A stretch of DNA of 62,206 nt from Nemertoderma westbladi (GCA_032718475.1 JAUCBJ010000987.1:1-62206), one strand, 5' to 3'; positions 1 through 11,155 are shown, numbered from the stretch's first letter. Program-made: numbers and translations. The notes: a model not told the origin generated them from the sequence alone.

Positions 1-1
1 G

Positions 2-1618
2 ACGGTGGAATGTTCTTTTACGTCTACTTGGATGAGATCTATTTCCCTTGCCTTCAGTGTCGGTGGTATCGCCTTCCTCAGATGATGTATACCCTTGTCT
101 TTTGGGAGTAGATCGACTCATCATCTGCATATTACTAGCTGCTAACTGTTTACTAAAGTCGTCTTGCTTCTCTTGAAGATTTTCCAACTCCAGTTGGATG
201 ATCTCTTCAGCCGCTTTTCGTTCTACTTCCGCCACTGCTGCCGCCTTTGCTTCTGCTGCTGCCGCTTTTGCTTCTGACGCTGCCGCTTTTCGTTCTGCTT
301 CCGCCACTGTCGCTTTTCGTTCTGCTTCCTCCACTGTCGCTTTTCGTTCTGCTTCCGCCACTGCTGCCGCTTTTGCCGCTGCCGCTGCCGCTTTTGCCTC
401 TGCCGCTGCCGCTTTTCTTTCTGCCTCTGCCACTGCTGCTATCTTTCTGTCTTCTATACGTTTTTTCCTTACTTGTTCTTCCTTTTCTCTAGCGATGCGG
501 AGTTGTTCATCGAATTTAGCTTGGTTCGCCGCTAACCTATCCACATCAATCGCATCTAACACAAGTTTGGCTCCTTCGCTATTAGGGCTAAGTCCCTCTA
601 GCCTTCTCCTCAACTCTTCATCTCCCACAAAACGCTGATAGTCTGACAGATAGATATCAATGGCATCCTTCTTATGCGGTTTCTCTGCCGTCGCTTCACT
701 TTCCACTTGGGAAAAAGTGGCGTCCGTCGATTCTCCATGAGTTGAGCGCTCCTCCAATTGAGCTTTCCACTGAGCTGCTCCCTGAACCTGGCGACTCACC
801 CTTTGAAACCAAGTCTTTACGGCAACTTGCAACGACGTGTCTTGCTTTCGTTTAGAAGCCTCCTCAAAGGCGGATAAGATTAGCCTAATCCGCAGAACTC
901 TTTCTCTAACTTGATAAAGCAGCGATCCCTGCTCTTGAGGTCCTTGAGGTTGTTGAAAAAGTTGCTTTTCTATTCGCTCCATAGAGCTGAAGAATCCCTG
1001 TGCGTATCCGGCTGCGGACCTCTTCCACACAGCTGGATCGATGGTTTCCTTGGCTACTCCCATCCGGTGTATGTCTTCCCAGGCAGCTTCTGATAAATCA
1101 AACGGGAGTCCGGGTCCGGGGAAGTTCCATTGCGACTCGACAATAGACTTCAGTTCTTCACTAGTGTAGCCCGCGTAGCTATCTCTAGTTGACCGTTGAC
1201 TTCTCGCCCAATCGATCTGGTGTTCTTCCACCGCGATCAATAACCCAGCGAGCACGGCTGCAGGAAGGATGAGAAGGGGATCCGTATAAACCGCATCCGT
1301 CATCTCTGCTCCGCTCTCTGGTGTCAGCTCTACAGTATCCTCACTACTGGAGCTGCTGGGCCGCTGAGGAATAAGTTCTTGACTAGTGGGTTGTTGCTGT
1401 TCCGCTGCCTTTTGGTCCCGCTTGACCTGAGCTCGAGTGCCTATGATAGACCTACGATGTTGGACTAGCCTAGGTTCTGTTATTACTACTGGAGGGATGA
1501 CCTTCCTCACAGTGGGAGGTGAACTGGATTTACGACCAGACGGTTGTACGTCTCTATCTGAGTCGCAGATAGTTACATCTAATAAACTGTCTGACAGGTT
1601 CTGCTTAGTATCAGACAT
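2..1618 (-). CDS. Gag-like N-terminal protein of element A (partial, runs off window)
   Basis: Open reading frame of 539 codons from an ATG at 1618-1616 to the left edge with no stop; the C-terminal part lies outside the window. The first third is Ser/Pro/Thr-rich and acidic, followed by a compact segment with W, P and G-rich stretches, and then a long Ala/Glu/Lys/Arg coiled coil (about residues 380-490) built from EAERKA-type repeats, which explains the Ala-rich shadow frames on the plus strand. A second, broken copy of the same protein lies at 35659-37418, about 80 percent alike by eye. Position at the 5' end of a large element, and the layout (acidic N-terminus then coiled coil) shared with the gag block of element C, suggest a structural Gag-type protein. 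No zinc knuckle is visible in the part present. The start is supported by the paralogue beginning with the same MSDTKQ residues. Confidence 0.75.
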   Translation of the reverse strand, partial: MSDTKQNLSDSLLDVTICDSDRDVQPSGRKSSSPPTVRKVIPPVVITEPRLVQHRRSIIGTRAQVKRDQKAAEQQQPTSQELIPQRPSSSSSEDTVELTPESGAEMTDAVYTDPLLILPAAVLAGLLIAVEEHQIDWARSQRSTRDSYAGYTSEELKSIVESQWNFPGPGLPFDLSEAAWEDIHRMGVAKETIDPAVWKRSAAGYAQGFFSSMERIEKQLFQQPQGPQEQGSLLYQVRERVLRIRLILSAFEEASKRKQDTSLQVAVKTWFQRVSRQVQGAAQWKAQLEERSTHGESTDATFSQVESEATAEKPHKKDAIDIYLSDYQRFVGDEELRRRLEGLSPNSEGAKLVLDAIDVDRLAANQAKFDEQLRIAREKEEQVRKKRIEDRKIAAVAEAERKAAAAEAKAAAAAAKAAAVAEAERKATVEEAERKATVAEAERKAAASEAKAAAAEAKAAAVAEVERKAAEEIIQLELENLQEKQDDFSKQLAASNMQMMSRSTPKRQGYTSSEEGDTTDTEGKGNRSHPSRRKRTFHR

Positions 1619-1706
1619 GACTATGTATACCGTTGAATGTCTACTGCTGTATTACAGTCTGAGTAAGTCTAGTAACTCAGTATTACCTGTTAGCCTAGTA
1701 ATTAAT

Positions 1707-1989
1707 TACCGGTACTGCTACTCAGTGCAGCGTGATATATATAATATATTAGAATACCGGTATGCTTATAGTATATATAATTATTATTACAGACTAGGTT
1801 TATCACAGAATACCGGTATAATTTTAGCACAAATATATATAAATATATAATAGGCCTATTGGAATACCGGTATACAGCTTACAGTTTGTAGGATATATAA
1901 TTCTGAAATAGAATTAATTACAAGTACCGGTATAATTTCAGCCTAGATTTATAGAAATAAAGATAATAGGCCTATCGTAAATACCGGTA
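1707..1989. repeat. Periodic TACCGGTA palindromes in element A leader
   Basis: The 8-bp palindrome TACCGGTA occurs at 1707, 1755, 1811, 1865, 1925 and 1982, that is every 48-60 bp, just upstream of the gag ATG. Element B keeps copies at 37554 and 37615 and a degenerate one at 37671. Conserved spacing in two diverged copies suggests a functional array or a decayed tandem repeat. I see no other motif tied to it. Confidence 0.6.
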
Positions 1990-2940
1990 TATCAATTATT
2001 TCAAATAATTGAATTTCTGTTACTTTAGGGTTACTTGGTTACTTTAACTTACTTTATTACCGTTATTTGAGCAGTAATCCAACTGATATTGAGGCCTAAT
2101 GGTTGTATGGTAGGCCTACGATTTATAAATCGTTAGATTTGATTTATAATATATATATACCCGTTTTAATGGGTTTTGTCAATGTTTGAAATAAATGTTA
2201 TTATTTCTGGGGAGCAATCACTACACAAAGCAGTGCGCTTTCAGTGAAGTGTTACGTACAGGACACTAAAACAAATAATACTAATTTACCTAAGTTACTT
2301 AATACTACAAATTACGTACAATTTGGGTTGAGATTACAATCTCTAAATAAACACAAAAATTTTACAAAAACACAAATACGAATTTTAGGGTAATTTTACA
2401 AGAAGTCTACAAACCAGCCTAACAAAGGGTTAGAAAACTGATTATTACAGCGGACAGGGTACTACGGTATTTGAAATAATAAGTAGTAGTAAATACACTG
2501 CGTTGTCTAGATAGGAAAATACCACCGCCTGACGACCTATAGCCGTATCGCTATAGGTTCTACGTTATGTATCACGGAGTGTTCCTACCTAGAAGTTAAT
2601 AGAGCTAATCGAATGTGCCTATCAACCACTTTACAATACAGATATAATGTCTACAATAATTACTTCGGAAAGTACTGTACACTAAACCCTAAATTAGGTA
2701 CGAGTACTTATATAACAGATAATCAGTAGTTAAATATACTTGAACAGCTAAAAGAACCACGGCATCTGCTGGAGTGACCGATGCACAAAATCACCAGTCT
2801 TTACCTACGCCGAGCAGCCCGTGTAGTACCGGGGTTAATTTAACTATAGCGGTATGTATAACAAACACAATTACTGTAGGAACAAACTTGGGGACTTGAA
2901 TGTTGCGAATAATCGCATAAACTCTGAATAATAAATATTA

Positions 2941-3514
2941 CGCTACGCGTACAAACTACTCAAACAAAATACAGACCGAACACTGACAGACTACTATCAA
3001 GCCTAAACAAACTACGGTATATGCAGACTCCGAAATGATTAGGGAGTATGCGCTCTAACCCAGTAGTGCGACTTATTCTTTAGTTGGGGGTTTACCTTAC
3101 AGCGTTGCTGCCCCTACTTCCTAACCGTACTTAATCGGACAGATGATCTACACACGCGGCAATCCGTTCAGACCTAATAACAGCCAGACAACTATCCAGC
3201 CTACAAATTATCTAAGTAAAATTATACGCTACCCGTACAGACTTACACAAACAAAGTACAGACTAAACGATGGCAGACTACTCTCAAGCCTAAATAAAAT
3301 ACAGGACATGCAGACTCCGAAATGATTAGGGAGTATGCGCTCTAACCCAGTAGTGCGACTTATTCTTTAGTTGGGGGTTTACCTTACAGCGTTGCTGCCC
3401 CTACTTCCTAATCGTACTTAATCGGACAGGTGATCTACACACACTGCAATTCGTTCGGACTTAACAGCAATCAGACAACAGCTCAGCCTACAAATCGTCT
3501 GTACAATCTGATCA
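2941..3514. repeat. 287-bp direct tandem duplication in element A 5' region
   Basis: Units 2941-3227 and 3228-3514 are near-identical; for example, a block starting ATGCAGACTCCGAAATGATT occurs at 3021 and 3308. The corresponding region of element B (57340-57640) has a single copy, so the duplication arose in element A. Confidence 0.8.
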
Positions 3515-5031
3515 GGCTTACACGCCTTCTGTTCAATACTGGCTTACAAATAAATAAAACTTGACAGAAATAAGTAAAATCTCAATAAAAAATCAGGGCG
3601 GCCGTTCCCTGATTAAGTACTAAGACCTACCGGTATATAATTATCAAAATCGAATAATACTGCTGTACCTGTACTGCTGTAGGTACCGGTCCGGGTGGTT
3701 AGGTAGTCAGGCCTACTGGTACCGGTTCTGGCAATTGGGCCTACTGACCTACAGATGTACCGGTTGACCGGTACTTTCAACTTTATTGCTTACTGCAACA
3801 AAGAAGCTATATCCTTTAATGTTCGCGCTTTCAGACCTTTGGCAGTTTAACCCACCAAATTAAGATGTCTTCTAGATATTAAATCTGTTTTTTAGTCTAT
3901 GACAAGTATTTGATTCACTACACTAGTCGAAACCAATCCGTGCGCGACCATTCACCCGCTGGATATTCCCGGGAGATTGGGTTCGACGGTTTAATTTTAT
4001 TGCTATGTAAGCCTAATGTATTATTCGACCGACAGTATTATATAATCTCTGACAATATTATTCACCTTCGGTAATATTAACAGTTCCTTTAGGACGTGGC
4101 GCTTTATCTATATAAACAGAGTTATGACTTAAACTACTCACAACGATATGGCTTAATTATAATTCACATATATGGCGCATTCTTTAGGAATTGCTTCTTT
4201 AACAGACTCACTCATACACAATGCTGCACAATACTGCACACTAATCTGCCAATCTTCACTGATTTTAGTCACATATAAAAGGAACACAGGCTGACTCATG
4301 TAGGGTCTATCAAATAACATTAGATTCACTTCAAACCACTTTAACATAAGTCACAATCGTTATTGGTAACCTTTCTCTCTTACCTTCGGTATATCAAGAA
4401 TATTGGGTTGCGGGGTTATTTATCGTTATTCCAAATATAATTATTCATCAACCATATTATGAAGAACTGACAGCAAATAGCAGTATAAAACAACAACTGA
4501 ACAGTTAGGTAGATCGGTACGTCAGTACCGGTATGTCAGCAGTGAGATATTTACAGAGTGATATTTATCAGGACGTCAGTTAAAGGATATATGCCCTTTA
4601 TAATTAAACCTACCAGTGTACGACTAAAAAACAGTACAGCACAAAATACTTCCAAGCCGTTCTTTCTTTGGCTCAAGACTGAATGTAAGCACTGCACATA
4701 GGCATTGCGTCATTTCTCGGAAATTTTCTGTACAAGGAGCCACAAAAACGCTCTCATTGGCTGACTGAACTGAGAGACGCCGTAGAACAAAGGAAATCAA
4801 CACGTATGAATGTCAGCTGTTAACCGTAGTCATAGTAACTACTGTTCAAGAGTAGCTATCACCCTTTTGCGTCACGAATTGCCATAGAATCATAAAATAT
4901 GCCTTTCACAGTACACATACGGAGGAAATAGGTCTTAGATCCTCTAAAAACACCGATACAGCAATAATACGGTCTCTTACACTTATTAAATCAACTACAG
5001 AGTATTTTAATGCAAAAGATAATAAAAATAA

Positions 5032-6003
5032 CGGGGCAATTCAGCAAAGGCTTTTACAGACATCGTGAGGCAATACCAAGGTATCGAGGGCGGCTTCACG
5101 ACGGCATGGCGGGCATTGGACAGGGAATACAGGCACCCGGCCAAGATCATCCGGCAAACCCTGAGAGGCATAACATCGGGTGGCCTACAGGATAATCCCG
5201 TCAGCATTAAGACGTTCGCGAACAAGGTCGAGAAGGCACTAATCGTGCTAAAGACGCTAGACGCACCATACAAACTCAACGCGTCTAACAACATCACCAC
5301 GATAGCGCAGGCACTACCGATATGGCTGCGGAGTAAATGGAGGAAGATTGCCTTCTCCACGTGGGAGAAGAAGTGTGCGGAACCGGGCCTAGAAGAGATG
5401 TCGAGCTTCCTCAACTACGAAGCCGAACTAATAACAGACCCAGTCTATAGTGAGGATAGTTTGAGGAAGGCGCCAAAGATCGAATACAACTGGCCTAAAC
5501 CCAAACACAATCATGCAGATCCATTCTCGAGAGTAAGACAGTCACTACCACATGCGGCCACACAGGGGACTGCTAGTCCACAGTTAGCTGGTAGTAGGGC
5601 CACACCGTGGCAGGGACAGAAAGAAAATAACACCATAAATAAACACAATCCCAATATACCCAGTAGGCCGAGTCTAGACAACCAAAACACTAAATCGGTA
5701 CATATAAACCTATGCGCGATACGTGAGGGACTATACAGGGAATGCTATAAACCAGGATTCGAATGTCAATTACATCGGGACGGAACCCATAAGACCAGGA
5801 GTTGTAAGCACTGGCAAGCGTTGCCCAAACAAGATCGTGTAGCCTACACAGACGCAAACGGACTATGTCATCGATGTGTGGTAGAAGGACACAGATCCGG
5901 AGAGTGTAGAGAAACAGCGGTAGAGAGTCCGAGACTGGAGGCCAAACAATGGCTACAAGCACGACAATGGCAAGAAAGAAGAGAAAAGTACTACTCGGGG
6001 TAG
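5032..6003 (+). CDS. Gag-like protein of a deleted BEL/Pao element (5' truncated)
   Basis: Plus-strand frame open from 5032, so the earlier start codons in it are not reliable; the 5' end looks truncated where this insert meets element A. The N-terminal part resembles the capsid-like DUF1759 region of BEL/Pao Gag proteins. The C-terminal quarter has a Cys/His cluster of the C-x2-H...C then CHRCVVEGHRSGEC type, a zinc knuckle. The frame ends at a TAG, overlapped by the protease frame in -1 register over about 55 bases, an arrangement like retroviral gag/pro overlaps. A purine-rich stretch (AGAGAAAAG) lies in the overlap and could serve as a slip site; that is inference. The alternative is a simple one-base deletion. 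Confidence 0.7.
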   Translation, partial: RGNSAKAFTDIVRQYQGIEGGFTTAWRALDREYRHPAKIIRQTLRGITSGGLQDNPVSIKTFANKVEKALIVLKTLDAPYKLNASNNITTIAQALPIWLRSKWRKIAFSTWEKKCAEPGLEEMSSFLNYEAELITDPVYSEDSLRKAPKIEYNWPKPKHNHADPFSRVRQSLPHAATQGTASPQLAGSRATPWQGQKENNTINKHNPNIPSRPSLDNQNTKSVHINLCAIREGLYRECYKPGFECQLHRDGTHKTRSCKHWQALPKQDRVAYTDANGLCHRCVVEGHRSGECRETAVESPRLEAKQWLQARQWQERREKYYSG

Positions 6004-7067
6004 TACCAGTGAAGATATCAGGAGAGGGCGGTCAATCAGTAACGACACTAATGCTAGTCGACAGCGGAGCAGCCTTCACGCTGGTGGAGAACTGGGTGGC
6101 CGAAGAGATAGGGCTAAAGACGAGGCCGAATAGAATGGCGGTAACTACCATCTCAAGTAAAGATGAGGTCCTGGAGACGAGGACGGGACGGTGCAGGATA
6201 TCAGCGATTGCACCGGGATGCGACTATGGGGCGACGATCGACCCCATCCACGTCATAGAATCGATAAATATCAACGCCAGGCGACCAACCAACATTGAGG
6301 TCGAACAATATAGATTCCAGGACGGTATCGATTTTTCAACAATACCAAAGGTGGACGTTAGGAAGGTATCCATTATAGTAGGAATGGACTGCCCGACGGC
6401 CCACGAGAGAATGAAGACGGTCTTCGGCGAAGACAGGCAGTGGGATCCGACGGCGATCCTCACGCTTAGCAGTCCAGTTAAAACCAAGATCCCATGCATT
6501 GTGACAGAGGCATCAGGGTGCATGTTACCAGGCACCGTAGACGCAGAGGATGAAGAGGAGAAACAGGAGATAGTAGAGCCAGACAGGGAAGTAACAGTAA
6601 GAGAGTTGGCGGAGGAGAATAGATTTCCCAGCAAGCATCGGTATGGAGATGGAGAGGAGCGGACGGCGAGATGTCCGGAGGACAACACTCCGGAGGAGTG
6701 TCCGGAGGAGTGTCCAGAGGAGTGTCCGGAAGAGACGCCGGTCCGGTTGAGAGGCATACCGACAAGGGGGAAGTCGAGAAGGAAGACAGGATGGAAAGGG
6801 ATAGGACTACTATTGTACGTTCTGTTTTGCCTGTTCTTTCACTTTCTTTCCATTCTGCCGCCGGGAGACAACAAGGTGGGAGGTGGCATTTTGATGCCAG
6901 GAGACGAGATAGTTAAGAAGGCGGCGGAGAGACCCGATTTTGGGGTGGCAGAAGAGGGAGAACCAATTCCTGGTGAGTTGGAATTGGCGAAGAGAGTGTG
7001 GCGAATCCTACAGGACCTACAAGAGCAGCAGTGGGAGAGTGCCTGTTGGAAGAATCGCCCTAGTTAG
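5949..7067 (+). CDS. Aspartic protease fused to element tail, with one predicted membrane helix
   Basis: The frame is in -1 register to the preceding gag. An aspartic protease motif, LMLVDSGAAFTLV, lies at about residues 35-45, as in retroelement proteases (DUF1758 type). Residues about 248-262 are a Pro-Glu-Glu-Cys repeat made by a 12-bp repeat (6670-6735). A strongly hydrophobic stretch (GLLLYVLFCLFFHFLSIL, about 286-303) could span a membrane. Reverse transcriptase and integrase are absent: the DNA after the stop matches the DNA after integrase in element B, so pol was removed and the end of this frame is the end of the pol region. The membrane helix may be a by-product of that fusion. Ends with TAG. 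Confidence 0.65.
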   Translation: MATSTTMARKKRKVLLGVVPVKISGEGGQSVTTLMLVDSGAAFTLVENWVAEEIGLKTRPNRMAVTTISSKDEVLETRTGRCRISAIAPGCDYGATIDPIHVIESININARRPTNIEVEQYRFQDGIDFSTIPKVDVRKVSIIVGMDCPTAHERMKTVFGEDRQWDPTAILTLSSPVKTKIPCIVTEASGCMLPGTVDAEDEEEKQEIVEPDREVTVRELAEENRFPSKHRYGDGEERTARCPEDNTPEECPEECPEECPEETPVRLRGIPTRGKSRRKTGWKGIGLLLYVLFCLFFHFLSILPPGDNKVGGGILMPGDEIVKKAAERPDFGVAEEGEPIPGELELAKRVWRILQDLQEQQWESACWKNRPS

Positions 7068-7084
7068 GTGAAGTTTAGTTGTCC

Positions 7085-7138
7085 AATATTTTGGACTGAG
7101 GGGGGTGGGAATGAGGGCGAGACGCCCTTCCCACACAA
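7085..7138 (+). other. Conserved double hairpin with G-run after pol
   Basis: A first stem (GTCCAA/TTGGAC) is followed by a purine run (TGAGGGGGGTGGGA) and a second stem in which GTGGGA pairs with TCCCAC around AGGGCG/CGCCCT. The same structure occurs on the minus strand of element B at 32690-32745 with a different first loop. The purine run directly before a TG could be a polypurine tract at the start of a 3' LTR. Confidence 0.6.
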
Positions 7139-7255
7139 ATAATTATTTAATTAAAAATAAATAATAAAAATAATTAAATAATAGTTAGAACAGATAGTTA
7201 GTAGAAGTAAGAAGTAGTTAGAAGTTAGTAGAGGGTACGTAGTACCGGAAAAGTT

Positions 7256-7457
7256 AGAAGGCGGCGGGGTAAGGGAGTGTGGCATATTGTCATGCCACGA
7301 GTAGTAGTAGGGGGGTTGTGGGCCATGTAAGCGCCACGTAGAAGGAGAGTAGGTTAGACGGCGGTGGGGTATAGGGAGTGTGGCATATTGTCATGCCACG
7401 AGTAGTAGTAGGGGGGTTGTGGGCACCGTAAGCGCCACGTAGAAAGGGAGTAGTAGA
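7256..7457. repeat. Two copies of a 101-bp tandem repeat
   Basis: GGGAGTGTGGCATATTGTCA starts at 7273 and again at 7374, and each copy includes a small stem (TGGCAT/ATGCCA). It lies in the non-coding tail of the deleted BEL/Pao element. Confidence 0.7.
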
Positions 7458-7520
7458 AGGCTTGACGACGCGTACGAAACAATTACTCCGGTCGGGATTG
7501 ATCCGTCGATCCCGTCACAG

Positions 7521-7730
7521 GGCGCGGGGTCACGCCTGTATCCGATGGGTTGCCATATTCTACCCGGGCGCGGGGTCACGCCTGTATCCGGTGGGATGCC
7601 ATGTTCTACCCGGGCGCGGGGTCACGCCTGTATCCGGTGGGATGCCATGTTCTACCCGGGCGCGGGGTCACGCCTGTATCCGGTGGGATGCCATGTTCTA
7701 CCCGGGAGCGGGGTCACGCTCTTCGCCCAT
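7521..7730. repeat. 46-bp tandem repeat, about 4.5 copies
   Basis: Units begin with GGCGCGGGGTCACGCCTGTA at 7521, 7567, 7613 and 7659, with a diverged unit at 7705. The unit length is not a multiple of three, so the HACIRWDAMFYPG-type peptides in all frames are shadows of the repeat. Confidence 0.9.
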
Positions 7731-7826
7731 TGGGTCCTTGAATATTCAGATTAATGCTGGGATAAATATTTGAATTTTGGTATACTATCGGTAAAAATTA
7801 ACACCCTAAATTTTATATTACTATTA

Positions 7827-8532
7827 CAGTACAGGCCACCAGAAAACGCAGATTTGTACAATTGTGAACACATTTTATCAAATGTGTACCAGTGTAATGT
7901 AATGTTGTTGAACGGGACAATTGAACATAATTGAACATAATTGAAATGGCAACAACCAAAATTTTTTCGCCCAATGATATAATTGAATACTTTTGAAACG
8001 CTTAGTAATCTGGAAACTCTCTGTAGTTTGCCGCGAACTGTCACTCACTGCAGCTGGAAAAGCGATAAGGATTTTGTTTACCTATATAGTGTGCGGTTAA
8101 TAGTGTCTAGTAGGCAGGCCTATAGTTAGTGATGTTAAGGCATCTTCTGGTGTTTCTCTGTGCCCTCTCGGTGTCAGACTAGGCGCGACATCTCTCTGCA
8201 CTAAATTAATTATTCAATGGTCTAGGCTCCTCCATCCACATACCCATCCACTCCCATACACTCCATGAACCTCCATGTGGTCTTGTATGTAGTTCTCTCT
8301 CTACTAATACAGCCCATGTCCGCAATGTTACTCCCTGGGGGCTCTCTCATCTACCTGATATCAGACATACAGGCGCACCGCACACAAAGCCTTTGTCGGT
8401 CCCAGCAAGTTAGCCTCCTGCTGTGTGATCTAGAAGATAACTCGCCATAACCTGCCAATCAGATAACTTGAACAAATGTGTTCACATGTGATCACATTGG
8501 ATGAAATCTGCTTTTTCTGGTGGCCTGTACTG
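7827..8532. mobile_element. TA-flanked MITE, copy 1 (706 bp)
   Basis: Ends are inverted repeats CAGTACAGGCCACCAGAAAA / TTTTCTGGTGGCCTGTACTG, flanked on both sides by TA, as in Tc1/mariner-type or related non-autonomous elements. A second copy in opposite orientation lies at 18170-18871. No transposase is encoded; short frames shared by both copies follow from sequence similarity and contain disruptions. Confidence 0.88.
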
Positions 8533-9737
8533 TAGTTAAATTAAACACTCTTTAAATTAAATTAAATTTAAAATCATAGTATCTCATTAGGTTCCGATTA
8601 GCCAAATTAATCTAAATTACATCAAATATTCCACCAATCAAAACATTCCACCTCTAAGTAAGCCGCGTCAGTATAGAGGACTTCCACGACTTCTTTTACT
8701 GTATTTATATTTAACATTATAAATATCTTAATATTTAAGGTTTCATAGTTATATCATTGGTCGCTAATATATTATATACACTTTTTTCTTAATATTGCCC
8801 TGCTTTACTCTTAGAACTCCCCAGCAAATACATATCCAGCTAATAGCACGCTAATAGCGGGATGTACCATCCTGCTAATATCCCGCTATCTTTATGAGAT
8901 AATATCCGGATAATCGCCGTAAAAGTGGTCCCCGCTATCGCGGCGTTTTTAGCGGGATATTTAGCCGCTTAATAGCGGTTCCTTAGCGTAACTTTAGCTG
9001 CGTTGTACCTGCTCCAGTGCACCGCGATTCGTGACCATTTATAGCGCCTAATTTGCTGCATATTAGCGGTCGTTTAGCGTGGTTATATCTGGACTTTAAC
9101 GGTTACTTATCGAATTAGCTGCCTTTTAGCGTCTAAATAGCAGCGCAAATAGCGCCCATATAGCGTTACAATTTCTGCACTACGCTATTTAAACGCTAAA
9201 AGGCCGCTACCGCTAGCTTGATTACTCTGATTTTAACATTTACTTAAATTAAGAATGAAATAATAATTAAGAATTAAGATTAATTAGGTAGGATTTATTA
9301 ATAAATTCAAATGCTTTCGCTTTCATATATGTAGAAACTAGAGTAGATCGGGGGAATAAGGAAATTAAATAAGGAATATTAAGGCCAGCGAAAAAATCTT
9401 AAGTTTAAACATATTAGTTATAGTTTAATTGTCGTAAATGAATGATGAATGATGTTTTCATAAATGAATGAATGAATAATTGCACATACCAAACTATTAT
9501 TAATAAAATAATATTAATTACAATTATTACCCTATTAGCAGAGTAAATTATTATTAATATGTGTGTTTAATGTTTATTTGTGTGTTATTAATATTAATGA
9601 AGTTTATCTAATCATTTATACACTTTATCATTTGGAATGTTTTTTACGTTGTCTTTGAAGGTCACTCTGGCTTTTCAGAAAGGACGTAATTTGTTGAAGA
9701 ACTTCGCGTTCGGTGCCCACAGTTTTAGAGTTGAGGA

Positions 9738-10936
9738 GGATAGTTCTAAATTAGGAAAACACTAGTAAAACGGTAAAACACTAGGAAAACATAGGAAAAG
9801 TACTGTAAAACACACGGAAAACAGTGAAAATATTGATCAGCAGGAAATTAAACACATGTACTTCTCTGAATTGACAATCCTAAATGTACTCCTCGCATAG
9901 CACCCCTTAAGTAATCACCGTAAAACATAGGGAAAACACTATAAAAACACTATAAACCTTCCGGAAAACAGTAAAAAAATTGATCAGCATTAAATTTTAC
10001 ATATATGCTGCAAAAAAATAAATTGAAAGAGTCTAATATTGCCCAGAAAGCTTGTTGCCAGGCAACCAAAGAACTGTAACCAATCAGCTTACGGTGCAGT
10101 ATCAGTACAGCAGTACTATCCTTGTTTTACCGGTCAGTCGGTAGAGGCGCAAAGTACCAGTATTGCTGTATTCTGGTAGGCCTATTACCTGATTACAGAT
10201 TACAGTATTAGTGCTGTAGTGCAGTAGTGTATTCCAGTATTCAGATATTGCAGTATTGTTAGGGTTAGTTAAAGCTGTAAATATTTCTATATTTAGTAGC
10301 TGAGTAGTACCGGTAAGCATTACAGTATTAAGCATTACTACTATTAAGCATTATTATACATTACAGTATCAGCCTGGCAGCCTGGTTACAGAGATAGTGC
10401 CATAGCCATGGGACATTACAGCATTACATTACATTGCAGCATTACACTACTGCACTACAGCACTAATACTGTAATCTGTAATCAGGTAATAGGCCTACCA
10501 GAATACAGCAATACTGGTACTTTGCGCCTCTACCGACTGACCGGTAAAACAAGGATAGTACTGCTGTACTGATACTGCACCGTATGCTGATTGGTTACAG
10601 TTCTTTGGTTGCCTAGCAACAAGCTTTCTGGGCAGTATTAGACTCTTTCAATTTATTTTTTTGCAGCATATAGGTAAAATTTAATGCTGATCAATTTTTT
10701 CACTGTTTTCCGGAAGGTTTATAGTGTTTTTATAGTGTTTTCCCTATGTTTTACGGTGATTACTTAAGGGGTGCTCTGCGAGGAGTACATTTAGGATTGT
10801 CAATTCAGAGAAGTACATGTGTTAAATTCCCTGCTGATCAATATTTTCACTGTTTTCCGTGTGTTTTACAGTACTTTTCCTATGTTTTCCTAGTGTTTTA
10901 CTGTTTTACTAGTGTTTTCCTAATTTAGAATCATCC
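9738..10936. mobile_element. Foldback hairpin element with 9-bp target duplication
   Basis: Arms 9738-10228 and 10446-10936 (about 491 bp each) are nearly perfect inverted repeats around a 217-bp centre. Both outer ends are followed by the same 9 bases, AGTTGAGGA (9729-9737 and 10937-10945), a target site duplication. Long terminal inverted repeats with a 9-bp duplication fit non-autonomous Mutator-like elements. No coding capacity. Confidence 0.85.
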
Positions 10937-11135
10937 AGTTGAGGACGATTCCTGCAATTGTTAAAGAAAACAAAACTTTCAATTAATAATTAGCAGTTTT
11001 ATTTATTAATCAAGCTAGACTTACCGGTAGTGCAGGTATGACTGAAATTGAAATGATAGAAATAAGACTCAGTGAATTGCATTTTGCAAATGAACACAGC
11101 CAATTGATGGAAAGCTTTTACAGAGGCGGGTTTTT

Positions 11136-11151
11136 AACCAAAACAATAAAC
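11136..11151 (+). repeat. Recurrent 16-mer AACCAAAACAATAAAC
   Basis: Exact copies occur at 11136, 12444, 26016, 38866 and 55417. The last two are the same site in the two LTRs of element C. Three of the copies have TTACAG about 15-25 bases upstream. The first two copies lie on either side of the 11156-12399 MITE. Confidence 0.7.
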
Positions 11152-11155
11152 GACC

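Larger units (their letters stand above)
1619..5029 (-). other. 5' non-coding region (LTR/leader) of element A
   Basis: About 3.4 kb with no credible gene. It is collinear with 37419-38535 plus 57247-58930 of element B at roughly 75-85 percent identity by eye, which marks it as the 5' LTR and leader of a BEL-like element read on the minus strand. It holds periodic TACCGGTA palindromes near the gag start (1707-1989), a 287-bp tandem duplication (2941-3514) and many TAGGCCTAC/ACCGGT words. I could not fix the LTR boundaries because the matching 3' LTR is outside the window. Confidence 0.6.

Noticed and set aside
198-638. Ala-rich plus-strand frames
   Set aside because: They are the reverse complement of the Ala/Glu-rich coiled coil of the element A gag-like protein on the minus strand; the same shadow occurs at 35960-36391.
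7462-7773. Repetitive HACIRWDAMFYPG frames
   Set aside because: They come from a 46-bp tandem repeat read in three frames; the unit length is not a multiple of three.
8265-8450. Short frames shared by both TA-flanked MITE copies
   Set aside because: Conservation follows from the copies being the same repeat; ends differ by frameshifts and no domain is visible.
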